Positions 1-5,527 of a DNA stretch of 7,122 bases are shown piece by piece (position 1 is the first letter of the stretch; the number at the start of each line of letters is the position of its first letter). Source of the DNA: Bacillota bacterium (lineage in GTDB: Bacteria > Bacillota > Clostridia > Christensenellales > CALWSW01); assembly GCA_023402915.1 (NCBI GenBank), contig JAEYFO010000042.1, forward strand, positions 1-7,122, written 5' to 3'. The translations under genes and the position numbers were made by a program. The notes beneath the pieces are model-generated. The model was not told the DNA's origin. It did not search any database and was given only the letters and a program-made list of their open reading frames with translations.

Positions 1-665
1 GAGCAGCACCTGTGCGATGTCCTATCCACGGCGCGAAGGCTCTCGCGAAGGGCGGCGGGCAGCTTCTGGTCGGTCTCCACCACCATGAAGGCTTTTCGCC
101 CCTTTCCGTGGCGGAACACCCGCATGAAGGCGATGTTGATGCGCGCTTTGGCCAGCGCCGTGCTGACGGCGGCGATGATGCCGGGTTTATCGACGTATTC
201 CAGGATCACTGTGGGATATTCGCCCGCCAGCTCCACGGCCACGCCGTTGATCTCCGTGATGAGGATGGCCCCGCCGCCCACGGACACCCCCGTCACGCAG
301 CAGCGCCGTCCGGCGCGGTTGAGCGTCTGGATGCGGACGGTGTTGGCGTTGGGCGTTTCCTCGTCGGACACTTCAAACGAAAACCGAAGCCCCCGCTCCT
401 TTGCGATGGAAAAGGAGCTGCGCAGCCGCTCGTCGTCCGGCCCCATGCCCAAAATGCCCGCCACCAGCGCCCGGTCGGAGCCGTGCCCCCGGGACGTGTG
501 GGAAAACGAGCCGTACAGGGTGAACACCACGTCCGTGATGTGCGGTCCGGCGATTTTTCCGGCCACCTGCGCCAGCCGGGCGGCGCCCGCCGTGTGGGAG
601 CTGCTCGGGCCGATCATCCGCGGCCCGATGACGTCAAAAACGCTCAGATCTGCAAGCTGATTCAT
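1..665 (-). CDS. sdaAB: L-serine dehydratase, iron-sulfur-dependent, beta subunit (3' end cut by window edge)
   Basis: Beta subunit of the two-subunit, [4Fe-4S] type L-serine dehydratase, which deaminates L-serine to pyruvate and ammonia in the cytoplasm. Read on the minus strand from ATG at 665, the frame is open for 221 codons to the window edge. It begins MNQLADLSVFDVIGPRMIGP and carries the family motif GPSSSHTAG at residues 19-27 and HGSD at 61-64. An ACT-type regulatory domain covers about residues 149-218, with VDKPG at 158-162. The length already matches the usual beta subunit (about 220 residues), so only a few residues should be missing. The start is fixed by AGGAGG at 677-672, six bases upstream. 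The catalytic alpha subunit (sdaAA), which carries the cluster cysteines, is not in view and is expected just beyond position 1. The gene is divergent from the B12 operon. Identification is firm; the exact C-terminus is unseen. Confidence 0.93.
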   Translation of the reverse strand, partial: MNQLADLSVFDVIGPRMIGPSSSHTAGAARLAQVAGKIAGPHITDVVFTLYGSFSHTSRGHGSDRALVAGILGMGPDDERLRSSFSIAKERGLRFSFEVSDEETPNANTVRIQTLNRAGRRCCVTGVSVGGGAILITEINGVAVELAGEYPTVILEYVDKPGIIAAVSTALAKARINIAFMRVFRHGKGRKAFMVVETDQKLPAALRESLRAVDRTSHRCC

Positions 666-741
666 GGGAAGCCTCCTTCGCCGCCGGAAAGACTTTTTCG
701 CACTGTGGAAAAAAGGAAGGAGCCATCCGGGGCTTTTTTTC

Positions 742-750
742 AGTATAGCA
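742..750 (-). promoter_or_regulatory. Extended -10 promoter for sdaAB
   Basis: Minus-strand TGCTATACT, an extended -10 element (TGN followed by TATACT). There is no good -35 at 16-18 bases upstream, which is common for extended -10 promoters. Transcription would start near 735 and give a leader of about 70 bases before the sdaAB ATG at 665. The call rests on motif match and position only. Confidence 0.5.
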
Positions 751-804
751 AGTTTTGCCGCCGCAAAATAGAGACGAATTCAAATCGACGGGGCAAAACC
801 TTCG

Positions 805-824
805 GAAAAATTCGGAAATTTTTC
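805..824. repeat. A/T-rich perfect inverted repeat
   Basis: Eight-base arms GAAAAATT and AATTTTTC separated by CGGA, in the otherwise featureless part of the sdaAB/btuF divergent region, about 40 bases upstream of the btu promoter. It could be an operator, a curved A-tract element or chance. The rest of 751-865 shows no gene and no other recognisable signal. Confidence 0.4.
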
Positions 825-865
825 AAAAATGGAAGGGCGGGAAAAATCGCGCGGCGTTCTCCCTC

Positions 866-894
866 TTGAAAGCGGGGGAAAGCAATGATAGAAT
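866..894 (+). promoter_or_regulatory. Sigma-A type promoter of the B12 operon
   Basis: -35 box TTGAAA (866-871), a 17-base spacer, and -10 box TAGAAT (889-894), preceded by TGA so that it also forms an extended -10. Transcription would begin near 901, about 25 bases before the riboswitch, which is the expected position. Confidence 0.75.
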
Positions 895-925
895 ACGAAA
901 AGAACAAAACCAAAAAACAAAATAC

Positions 926-1104
926 GCAAACGGGTGCCTGCCCCTTCGGCAGGGTAAAAGGAAAAGCGGTCAAACGCCGCTGCAGCCCCCGCTACTGTAT
1001 GGCCGACGAACCGGAAAACGCCACTGTTCGAGTTTTTTCGAAAGTTTCGAATGGGAAGGCTTTCGGGGAGGAAGAAGCCGAGCCAGGAAGCCTGCCCGTT
1101 TTGC
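926..1104 (+). promoter_or_regulatory. Cobalamin (adenosylcobalamin-type) riboswitch aptamer
   Basis: An RNA element that binds coenzyme B12 and controls the downstream import genes. Visible conserved blocks in order are: a GGGTGCC start with a short hairpin closed by a CTTC loop (about 932-954); TAAAAGG (955-961); the GCGGTCAAA...CCGC region followed by GCAGCCCCCGCTACTGTA; GCCACTG (about 1019-1025); GGGAAGGC (1053-1060); and the B12 box AGCCAGGAAGCCTGCC (1081-1096). The ends are closed by a P1 helix: GCAAACGGG at 926-934 pairs with CCCGTTTTGC at 1095-1104, leaving one unpaired base. This block order is that of the Rfam cobalamin riboswitch family. The platform that follows is a terminator hairpin, so binding most likely stops transcription. 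Confidence 0.93.
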
Positions 1105-1153
1105 GCCATGGACCACCTGCGGAGGGCGGGACGGTATTCCGGGAGTCACAACG

Positions 1154-1187
1154 GCCCCTTGTCAGGATACCCTGCCGAGGGGCTTTT
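1154..1187 (+). terminator. Riboswitch-controlled intrinsic terminator
   Basis: GCCCCT (1154-1159) pairs with AGGGGC (1178-1183), and inside it CAGG (1163-1166) pairs with CCTG (1171-1174). A short T-run follows (1184-1187). It lies between the aptamer and the btuF start, where the expression platform is expected. An alternative pairing of CCTGCGGAGGG (1116-1126) with CCCCTTGTCAGG (1155-1166), including G-U pairs and mismatches, could act as a weak antiterminator; this is inferred by eye, not folded. Confidence 0.7.
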
Positions 1188-1257
1188 GTGTGGAAATAAG
1201 AAAAATGGGCGGCCGCGCCACAAAGACTTTCCAGCGGCTGCCGAAGGAGATCGGATC

Positions 1258-2241
1258 ATGAAACAGAACTTCAAACGCATCGGAGCGCTGCTCCTTTGCC
1301 TGCTGATGGCGCTGAGCCTTTGCGCCTGCGCGTCGAACAACCAGCCCGCCGCAACGGAAGCGCCGGCCGCTGCGACCGAAGCGCCCGTGGCGAGCGCCGC
1401 TCCCGCCGAAAGCGAAGCGCCTGCGGAAGCGGACGGACAAACCGTCACCGACCTGTATGGCCGCGAAGTCGCCGTTCCCGCCGAGGTGAACAGGATCGTC
1501 TGCCTGACGGCTTCCTCCACGGAGATCGCCTTTGCGCTGGGCGCGGGCGAAAAGGTGGTGGGCGTGGACGCTTACAGCGATTATCCCGCCGAAACGGCCG
1601 ACCTTCCCAAGGTGGGCGATTACAACGGCCCGAACGTCGAAGCCATCCTGGCCCTGGAACCGGACGTGATCTTTGCCGGCAGCGGCCTGCAGGATGAGGC
1701 CGTTTCCCAGCTGACCAGCCTGGGCGCGGTCGTGGTGGTCAACGAAGCCACTTCCTACAGCCAGATCTACGATTCCATCGAACTGACTGCCAAGGTGCTG
1801 GGCGCAGACGCTTCCGCCGTCGTCGATCAGATGCACCAGACCGAAGAAGAAGCCAAGGCGCTGGCCGCGGCGGACGAGAACTGCCCGAAGGTGTATTACT
1901 GCGTCAGCTACGGCGAATACGGCGATTATACCTGCGGCAAGGGCGCGTTCATGACGGACATGCTGGCCATGGTGAACGCCCGGTGCGTCACCGCCGAGCT
2001 GGATTCCGCCTGGCCCACCTATACCGTCGAGCAGATCCTTGCCGACGATCCGGACGTGATCCTCGTTTCCGGCGATCAGGCGTATGCGGACGGCTTCTGC
2101 GCCGACAGCCGCTATCAGGAGCTGCGCGCCGTGAAGGAAGGCCATGTCTACGCGGTGGACGCGAACCTCTCCAGCCGTCCCGGCCCGCGCATCGTCGAGG
2201 CGCTCAAGCTCATCGCCGAGCTGCTGCACCCCGCCAACTGA
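1258..2241 (+). CDS. btuF: Cobalamin ABC transporter substrate-binding lipoprotein
   Basis: Extracytoplasmic binding protein that captures corrinoid and delivers it to the BtuCD importer. It has 327 residues. A signal peptide (1-23) has basic residues, a leucine-rich core and a lipobox ending LCAC, so Cys24 should be lipid-anchored. Residues about 29-60 form an Ala/Pro/Glu/Thr-rich linker with TEAP repeats, which probably tethers the domain away from the membrane. From about 62 the TroA/BtuF-type fold begins (VTDLYGREVAVP, then NRIVCLTASSTEIAFALGAG and the VEAILALEPDVIFAG strand). The start ATG is set by AAGGAG at 1244-1249, eight bases upstream; in-frame codons further upstream lie inside the riboswitch RNA. 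Sequence alone would also fit a heme or siderophore binder. The B12 riboswitch and the EWQR-type ATPase make cobalamin the best call. Confidence 0.88.
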   Translation: MKQNFKRIGALLLCLLMALSLCACASNNQPAATEAPAAATEAPVASAAPAESEAPAEADGQTVTDLYGREVAVPAEVNRIVCLTASSTEIAFALGAGEKVVGVDAYSDYPAETADLPKVGDYNGPNVEAILALEPDVIFAGSGLQDEAVSQLTSLGAVVVVNEATSYSQIYDSIELTAKVLGADASAVVDQMHQTEEEAKALAAADENCPKVYYCVSYGEYGDYTCGKGAFMTDMLAMVNARCVTAELDSAWPTYTVEQILADDPDVILVSGDQAYADGFCADSRYQELRAVKEGHVYAVDANLSSRPGPRIVEALKLIAELLHPAN

Positions 2242-2273
2242 CAGAACCCTTGAAACAGGAAAAGAGCAATCAA

Positions 2274-3377
2274 ATGCCGCCCGAACGTGCGCCGGAACAG
2301 TCCCGGCGCGCGCTCCGGCGCGGAAAACAGGATCAGCCGCGTTCCTTCGCGCTTCGAAAAAAGCGTCTTGTGGGAACGGGGCTGATTTTGTTGTGCCTGT
2401 GCGCGCTGGCACTGGTGGCCGCCTGCTTTTTCGGCAGCGCGGGCTATAGCTTCGGCCAGACGATCGAGGTCCTGAAAAACGCGCTGCTGCGCCGTCCGCA
2501 GGAAAATGCGACCGCTGCGACCATCATCCTGCACGTCCGCCTGCCCCGGGCCGTGCTGGCCTTTGTGGTGGGGGCGGCGCTCTCGGCGGCGGGAGCCTGT
2601 ATGCAGGGCGTGTTCCAAAATCCCATGGCCGACCCCGGCATTCTGGGCGTTTCGTCCGGCGCGGCGCTGGGCGCAACGGCGGCGCTGGTCTTTGGCTGGA
2701 ACGTGGGGGCGCTGGGCATGGGTGCGGTGACGCTGAGCGCGTTTTTGTGCAGCCTGGCCACGGTGAGCCTCGTCACTGTGCTCGCCCGGCGAAAGGGGCG
2801 GATGAGCACGCTGGCGCTGCTGCTTTCGGGCACGGCCATGAGCTCCTTTTTGACGGCGTTCATGAACGCCCTCATGACGCTCAACCACGATAAGCTCGAA
2901 AACATCATCGCCTGGACCATGGGCAGCTTCGGCGCGGCCACCTGGCCGAAGGTGGCCTGGTGCCTGCCCCCGGCAGCCGTGGGGACGGCGGTGTGCCTGC
3001 TGTTTTCCCGGGAGATGAACGTGCTGCTTTGCGGCGAGGACGAGGCGCAGAGCCTGGGCGTCAACGCCGGACGGGTGCGGCTGATCGTCATTGCCGCGTC
3101 CACGCTGACGACGGCGGCGGCGGTGTCCTGCTGCGGCATCATCGGCTTTGTGGGGCTGATGGTGCCCCACGCCATGCGCTTTTTCACCGGGCCGGATCTC
3201 CGGGTGCTGCTGCCCTTTTCCATGCTGGCGGGCGGGCTGTATCTGATGGTCATGGACACGCTGGCGCGCATCATCGCCGCCCCGAGGGAGCTGCCCGTGG
3301 GCGTGCTGACGGCCATGGTAGGCGGGCCGTTCTTTCTGGTGCTGCTGCGAAAGAGCCGGAAGGGAGGCGCGCGATGA
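2274..3377 (+). CDS. btuC: Cobalamin ABC transporter permease (FecCD family)
   Basis: Membrane subunit of the B12 importer, which forms the translocation path as a dimer and contacts BtuF outside and BtuD inside. It has 367 residues. FecCD/BtuC hallmarks are RLPR (89-92), the long conserved stretch at 111-130 with QNP, DPGILG and SSGA, and GIIGFVGLMVPH at 288-299. The remainder is a series of hydrophobic segments, as expected for about ten membrane helices. Before the first helix (about 32-54) there is an unusually long polar, Arg-rich N-terminal extension of about 30 residues. The chosen ATG has only a weak ribosome-binding site (AGGA 13 bases or GAG 7 bases upstream), so a slightly later start is possible. 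It lies 32 bases after btuF, and its stop overlaps the btuD start by four bases (ATGA), indicating translational coupling. Confidence 0.9.
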   Translation: MPPERAPEQSRRALRRGKQDQPRSFALRKKRLVGTGLILLCLCALALVAACFFGSAGYSFGQTIEVLKNALLRRPQENATAATIILHVRLPRAVLAFVVGAALSAAGACMQGVFQNPMADPGILGVSSGAALGATAALVFGWNVGALGMGAVTLSAFLCSLATVSLVTVLARRKGRMSTLALLLSGTAMSSFLTAFMNALMTLNHDKLENIIAWTMGSFGAATWPKVAWCLPPAAVGTAVCLLFSREMNVLLCGEDEAQSLGVNAGRVRLIVIAASTLTTAAAVSCCGIIGFVGLMVPHAMRFFTGPDLRVLLPFSMLAGGLYLMVMDTLARIIAAPRELPVGVLTAMVGGPFFLVLLRKSRKGGAR

Positions 3378-4198
3378 TCGAAGCGAAAACCCTTTCGTTC
3401 ACCTACGGCGGCGCGTCTGCGCCCGCGCTTTGCGGCCTTTCCTTCTGCGCAAAAGCGGGTCGCGTCACCGGCGTTTTGGGACCGAACGGCTCGGGAAAAT
3501 CCACGCTGTTTTCGCTCCTTTGCGGCCTGAAAAAGCCGGATGCGGGAGAAGCGCTCCTTTTTGGAAAAAACCTTTCGGCGCTGTCCGTCCGGCAGCGGGC
3601 CAAGACGCTGGCCTTTGTGCCCCAGCGCTCGGGGATGGAGTTTGACTTTACGGTGCTGGACGTGGTGCTCATGGGGCGGCAGCCCTATCGTCGGCGCTTT
3701 TCGTCCGATCCGGCGGAAGATGGGGACATTGCCCGCTGGGCGATGGAGCAGACGGGGGTGCTGGGGTTTTCCGGCCGCCCCGTGACAGGGCTTTCCGGCG
3801 GCGAATGGCAGCGGGTGCTCATCGCCCGGGCGCTGGCGCAAAAGACCCCGGCGCTGCTGCTGGACGAGCCGGTGACGGGGCTGGACGTGCGCCATCAGCT
3901 CTCCGTGCTGGAGATCGCACGGCGCATGGCGAAGGACGAGGGCAAGACCGTGCTGTGCGTGCTGCACGATCTGAATCTGGCGGCGCATTACTGCGACGAG
4001 CTGCTGCTGCTCAAAAACGGGAAAAAAGTGGCCTTCGGCGCGCCCAAAGAAGTGCTTTCCAGGGCGGCGGAGGTCTATGAAACGCCCCTTTTGTGGGAAA
4101 CCCATCCCCAGAGCGGCGATCCGTATTTTCTGCCGGACTACGAGGCCCTTGCGCGCGAAGCGTCCGAACCGGGCGGCAGAGAGAACCCGGAAGGCTGA
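3374..4198 (+). CDS. btuD: Cobalamin ABC transporter ATP-binding protein
   Basis: Cytoplasmic ATPase that powers B12 import. It has 274 residues. All nucleotide-binding elements are present and intact: A-loop Tyr11, Walker A GPNGSGKST (36-44), Q-loop Gln84, signature LSGGEWQR (140-147), Walker B LLLDEP (161-166) with catalytic Glu165, D-loop Asp171 and switch His198. The LSGGEWQR form of the signature is also found in characterised BtuD proteins. About 30 acidic, proline-containing residues follow the ATPase fold at the C-terminus. The start overlaps the btuC stop and is preceded by GGGAGG at 3362-3367. It is the last gene of the operon, followed by a terminator about 100 bases on. The family also serves iron-siderophore and heme uptake; operon context decides for B12. 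Confidence 0.9.
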   Translation: MIEAKTLSFTYGGASAPALCGLSFCAKAGRVTGVLGPNGSGKSTLFSLLCGLKKPDAGEALLFGKNLSALSVRQRAKTLAFVPQRSGMEFDFTVLDVVLMGRQPYRRRFSSDPAEDGDIARWAMEQTGVLGFSGRPVTGLSGGEWQRVLIARALAQKTPALLLDEPVTGLDVRHQLSVLEIARRMAKDEGKTVLCVLHDLNLAAHYCDELLLLKNGKKVAFGAPKEVLSRAAEVYETPLLWETHPQSGDPYFLPDYEALAREASEPGGRENPEG

Positions 4199-4295
4199 GG
4201 GGAGCGGCGCGTTTTTTCAAAAAAGTCAAAACGAAAAACCGTCCGGTGCAAAAGGAATCTCTGGAACCCGCCCGAGGGGGTAAGAAGCGTTTTCA

Positions 4296-4347
4296 AAAAG
4301 AGCGGCCGGAACCGGAAGATCGATCCTTCCGGCGCGGGCCGCTTTTT
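4296..4347 (+). terminator. Intrinsic terminator of the btuFCD operon
   Basis: Two-part GC-rich hairpin. GCGGCC (4302-4307) pairs with GGCCGC (4337-4342), and the inner stem CCGGAAG (4312-4318) pairs with CTTCCGG (4326-4332) around a seven-base loop. TTTTT follows (4343-4347). The A-run just before the stem (4295-4299) extends it and could let it work weakly in both directions. The stretch 4199-4295 between btuD and this hairpin shows no gene. Confidence 0.85.
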
Positions 4348-4352
4348 GCTGT

Positions 4353-4366
4353 ACAAAATTTTTTGT
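4353..4366. repeat. A/T-rich perfect inverted repeat upstream of the aldolase promoter
   Basis: ACAAAA (4353-4358) and TTTTGT (4361-4366) around TT, about 20 bases upstream of the -35 box. It could be an A-tract UP-like element or an operator; nothing in the sequence decides. Confidence 0.35.
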
Positions 4367-4385
4367 CCCGTGCGAAAAATTCTCC

Positions 4386-4416
4386 TTGCATGTCAAGTGG
4401 CTTGATATTGTATGAT
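4386..4416 (+). promoter_or_regulatory. Putative aldolase promoter with long spacer and internal palindrome
   Basis: -35-like TTGCAT (4386-4391) and -10-like TATGAT (4411-4416) are 19 bases apart, longer than the usual 17. The spacer holds the inverted repeat TCAAG-TGG-CTTGA (4393-4405), and a further CTTG at 4385-4388 repeats the half-site. A long spacer filled by a dyad suggests a promoter that needs an activator such as a MerR-family protein, or is blocked by a repressor. Start of transcription would be near 4423. Confidence 0.5.
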
Positions 4417-4536
4417 AGGTTCCAACAGGGAAGCGTTCCCGCGGCGCGGCCAAGCGGCCACAGGGAAGGCGGCGCGAAGCGCTCACGGAGGCAAAAGTAA
4501 CATCCCACCGACGCACGAAAAACAAGGAGGCAAATC
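4417..4536 (+). other. GC-rich structured 5' leader of the aldolase gene
   Basis: Untranslated stretch of about 115 bases with short self-complementary blocks: GGGAA/TTCCC (4428-4432 with 4436-4440), GGCC-AAGC-GGCC, and GCGC-GAA-GCGC. I recognise no known riboswitch or leader peptide, and there is no T-run that would make a terminator. It ends with AAGGAGG at 4524-4530. Confidence 0.35.
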
Positions 4537-5280
4537 ATGATTATCAACGGCGTGGAATACACCCGCGAAAAGCTGGCCGGCATGATCGACTACGCAGTGC
4601 TCAGCCCCGACACGACCCGCAAGCAGGTCGAAGAAGCGGTGGAAGTGGCCAAGAAGTACGGCTTCAAGGGCGTTCACACCAACCCGGTCTGGAGTTATTA
4701 CACGGCGGACCTGCTCGAAGGCACGGGCATGGAAGTGTGCATCAACGGCTCGTTCCCCTTCGGCTGCCTGCCCCACGACGTGAAGGTCAAGGAGATGGAG
4801 CAGATGGTCAAGGACCTCAAGGGCCGTCCCGGCTGCATCGATTTCGTCGTCAACCTCGGCGCGCTCAAGGGCGGCGAATACGACGTGTTTGCGGCAGAAA
4901 TTCGCGACATCGCCAAGATCGGCCACGACGCGGGCATGGAAGTCAAGACCATCCTCGAGAGCCAGCTTCTCACGGACGAGCAGCTCGTCACCGCCTGCAA
5001 GATCGCCGTCGAGCAGGGCGCGGACTTCGTCAAGACCTCTTCCGGCCGCAGCGGCAACCCCCAGGTGCGCCATATCAAGATCATGCGCGCCACCGTGCCC
5101 CCGCACATCGGCGTGAAGTTCTCCGGCTTCGGCAGCTTCAACCCCGCCCAGCTGGCCATCATGGCCATCGCCGCCGGCGCGAGCCGCCTCGGCACCCGGC
5201 AGGGCCCGCAGATCGTCGACGAGATCGACACGTATTATAAGGATCTCGTCATCAACGACAACGTGGTCATGGGCAAGTAA
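4537..5280 (+). CDS. deoC: Deoxyribose-phosphate aldolase family protein (divergent DeoC-like class I aldolase)
   Basis: Predicted cytoplasmic TIM-barrel Schiff-base aldolase. Canonical DeoC splits 2-deoxyribose-5-phosphate into acetaldehyde and glyceraldehyde-3-phosphate in nucleoside breakdown. It has 247 residues, normal for the family. Catalytic positions can be placed: Asp102 in IDFVVNLGALKGG (100s loop), Schiff-base Lys166 in DFVKTSSG, and Lys194 in GVKFSG. The N-terminal DYAVLSP motif replaces the usual DHTLLKP. Motifs that bind the substrate phosphate in DeoC differ: after Lys194 it reads FSGFGS rather than (A/P)xGGxR, and the late loop is GTRQG rather than GTSSG. The fold and chemistry are likely conserved but the substrate may differ. 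The start is certain from AAGGAGG six bases upstream. It appears monocistronic, with its own promoter and terminator and no phosphorylase or deoxynucleoside genes beside it. Confidence 0.78.
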   Translation: MIINGVEYTREKLAGMIDYAVLSPDTTRKQVEEAVEVAKKYGFKGVHTNPVWSYYTADLLEGTGMEVCINGSFPFGCLPHDVKVKEMEQMVKDLKGRPGCIDFVVNLGALKGGEYDVFAAEIRDIAKIGHDAGMEVKTILESQLLTDEQLVTACKIAVEQGADFVKTSSGRSGNPQVRHIKIMRATVPPHIGVKFSGFGSFNPAQLAIMAIAAGASRLGTRQGPQIVDEIDTYYKDLVINDNVVMGK

Positions 5281-5310
5281 AAAAAGAGCAGAATGCAAAA
5301 GTAAAAAAGC

Positions 5311-5345
5311 AAAAAGGAAGAGCCGGCGCGTCCGGCTCTTTTTGC
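5311..5345 (+). terminator. Intrinsic terminator of the aldolase gene
   Basis: Perfect stem AGAGCCGG (5319-5326) with CCGGCTCT (5332-5339) around the loop CGCGT, followed by a T-run ending at 5343. GCAAAAAG before the stem mirrors the TTTTTGC after it, so it may also terminate transcripts arriving on the minus strand. It lies about 40 bases after the aldolase stop. Confidence 0.9.
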
Positions 5346-5352
5346 TTGGAAA

Positions 5353-5366
5353 GCAAAACTTTTTGC
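5353..5366. repeat. A/T-rich perfect inverted repeat
   Basis: GCAAAA (5353-5358) and TTTTGC (5361-5366) around CT, just after the aldolase terminator and about 75 bases upstream of the merR-family promoter. Confidence 0.35.
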
Positions 5367-5383
5367 AGCACAAAAAGAAACGA

Positions 5384-5396
5384 AGCGTCAAACGCT
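5384..5396. repeat. Perfect palindrome AGCGT-CAA-ACGCT
   Basis: Five-base arms around CAA, about 45 bases upstream of the -35 box of the regulator gene. Size and symmetry suit an operator half-site pair, but short GC-rich dyads also arise by chance. Confidence 0.3.
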
Positions 5397-5440
5397 GGAC
5401 AAAACGCCTTTGCAGCGTGAGGGAAGGCGCAAACATTTCT

Positions 5441-5469
5441 TTGACAGCATGAGAAAAATAAGATAAAGT
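5441..5469 (+). promoter_or_regulatory. Promoter of the MerR-family regulator gene
   Basis: Perfect -35 TTGACA (5441-5446), 17-base spacer, and -10 TAAAGT (5464-5469). Start of transcription would be near 5476, giving a leader of about 50 bases. The spacer is normal, so this promoter does not look like a MerR-remodelled one. Confidence 0.65.
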
Positions 5470-5527
5470 CTACTCAAGGAACAGAGTTTTTGGAAAGAAT
5501 TTTGAAAGAAAAGAGAGGTGCTTCTCC

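Noticed and set aside
717..740. Terminator-like AGCC/GGCT stem followed by seven T on the plus strand
   Set aside because: The stem has only four strong pairs, no plus-strand gene ends upstream, and the position overlaps the sdaAB transcription start; judged incidental.
12..869. Long plus-strand open frames at 12-869 and 85-660
   Set aside because: They are antisense shadows of sdaAB, whose minus-strand translation carries clear family motifs; the plus-strand products are Arg/Pro/Ala-rich with no recognisable domain.
885..1199. Possible small plus-strand gene in the riboswitch region
   Set aside because: It spans conserved riboswitch blocks, has no ribosome-binding site, and its product is unlike any protein I know.
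1051..1257. N-terminal extension of btuF by 69 residues from ATG 1051
   Set aside because: This stretch is riboswitch and terminator RNA; the downstream ATG at 1258 has a good ribosome-binding site and is immediately followed by a proper lipoprotein signal peptide.
2444..4105. 553-codon minus-strand open frame opposite btuC and btuD
   Set aside because: Produced by high GC content and the codon use of the real genes; the product shows no domain and the opposite strand encodes intact ABC transporter motifs.
4093..4583. Short open frames on both strands in the btuD-aldolase gap
   Set aside because: They cross a hairpin terminator, promoter and leader, lack ribosome-binding sites and have no recognisable motifs.
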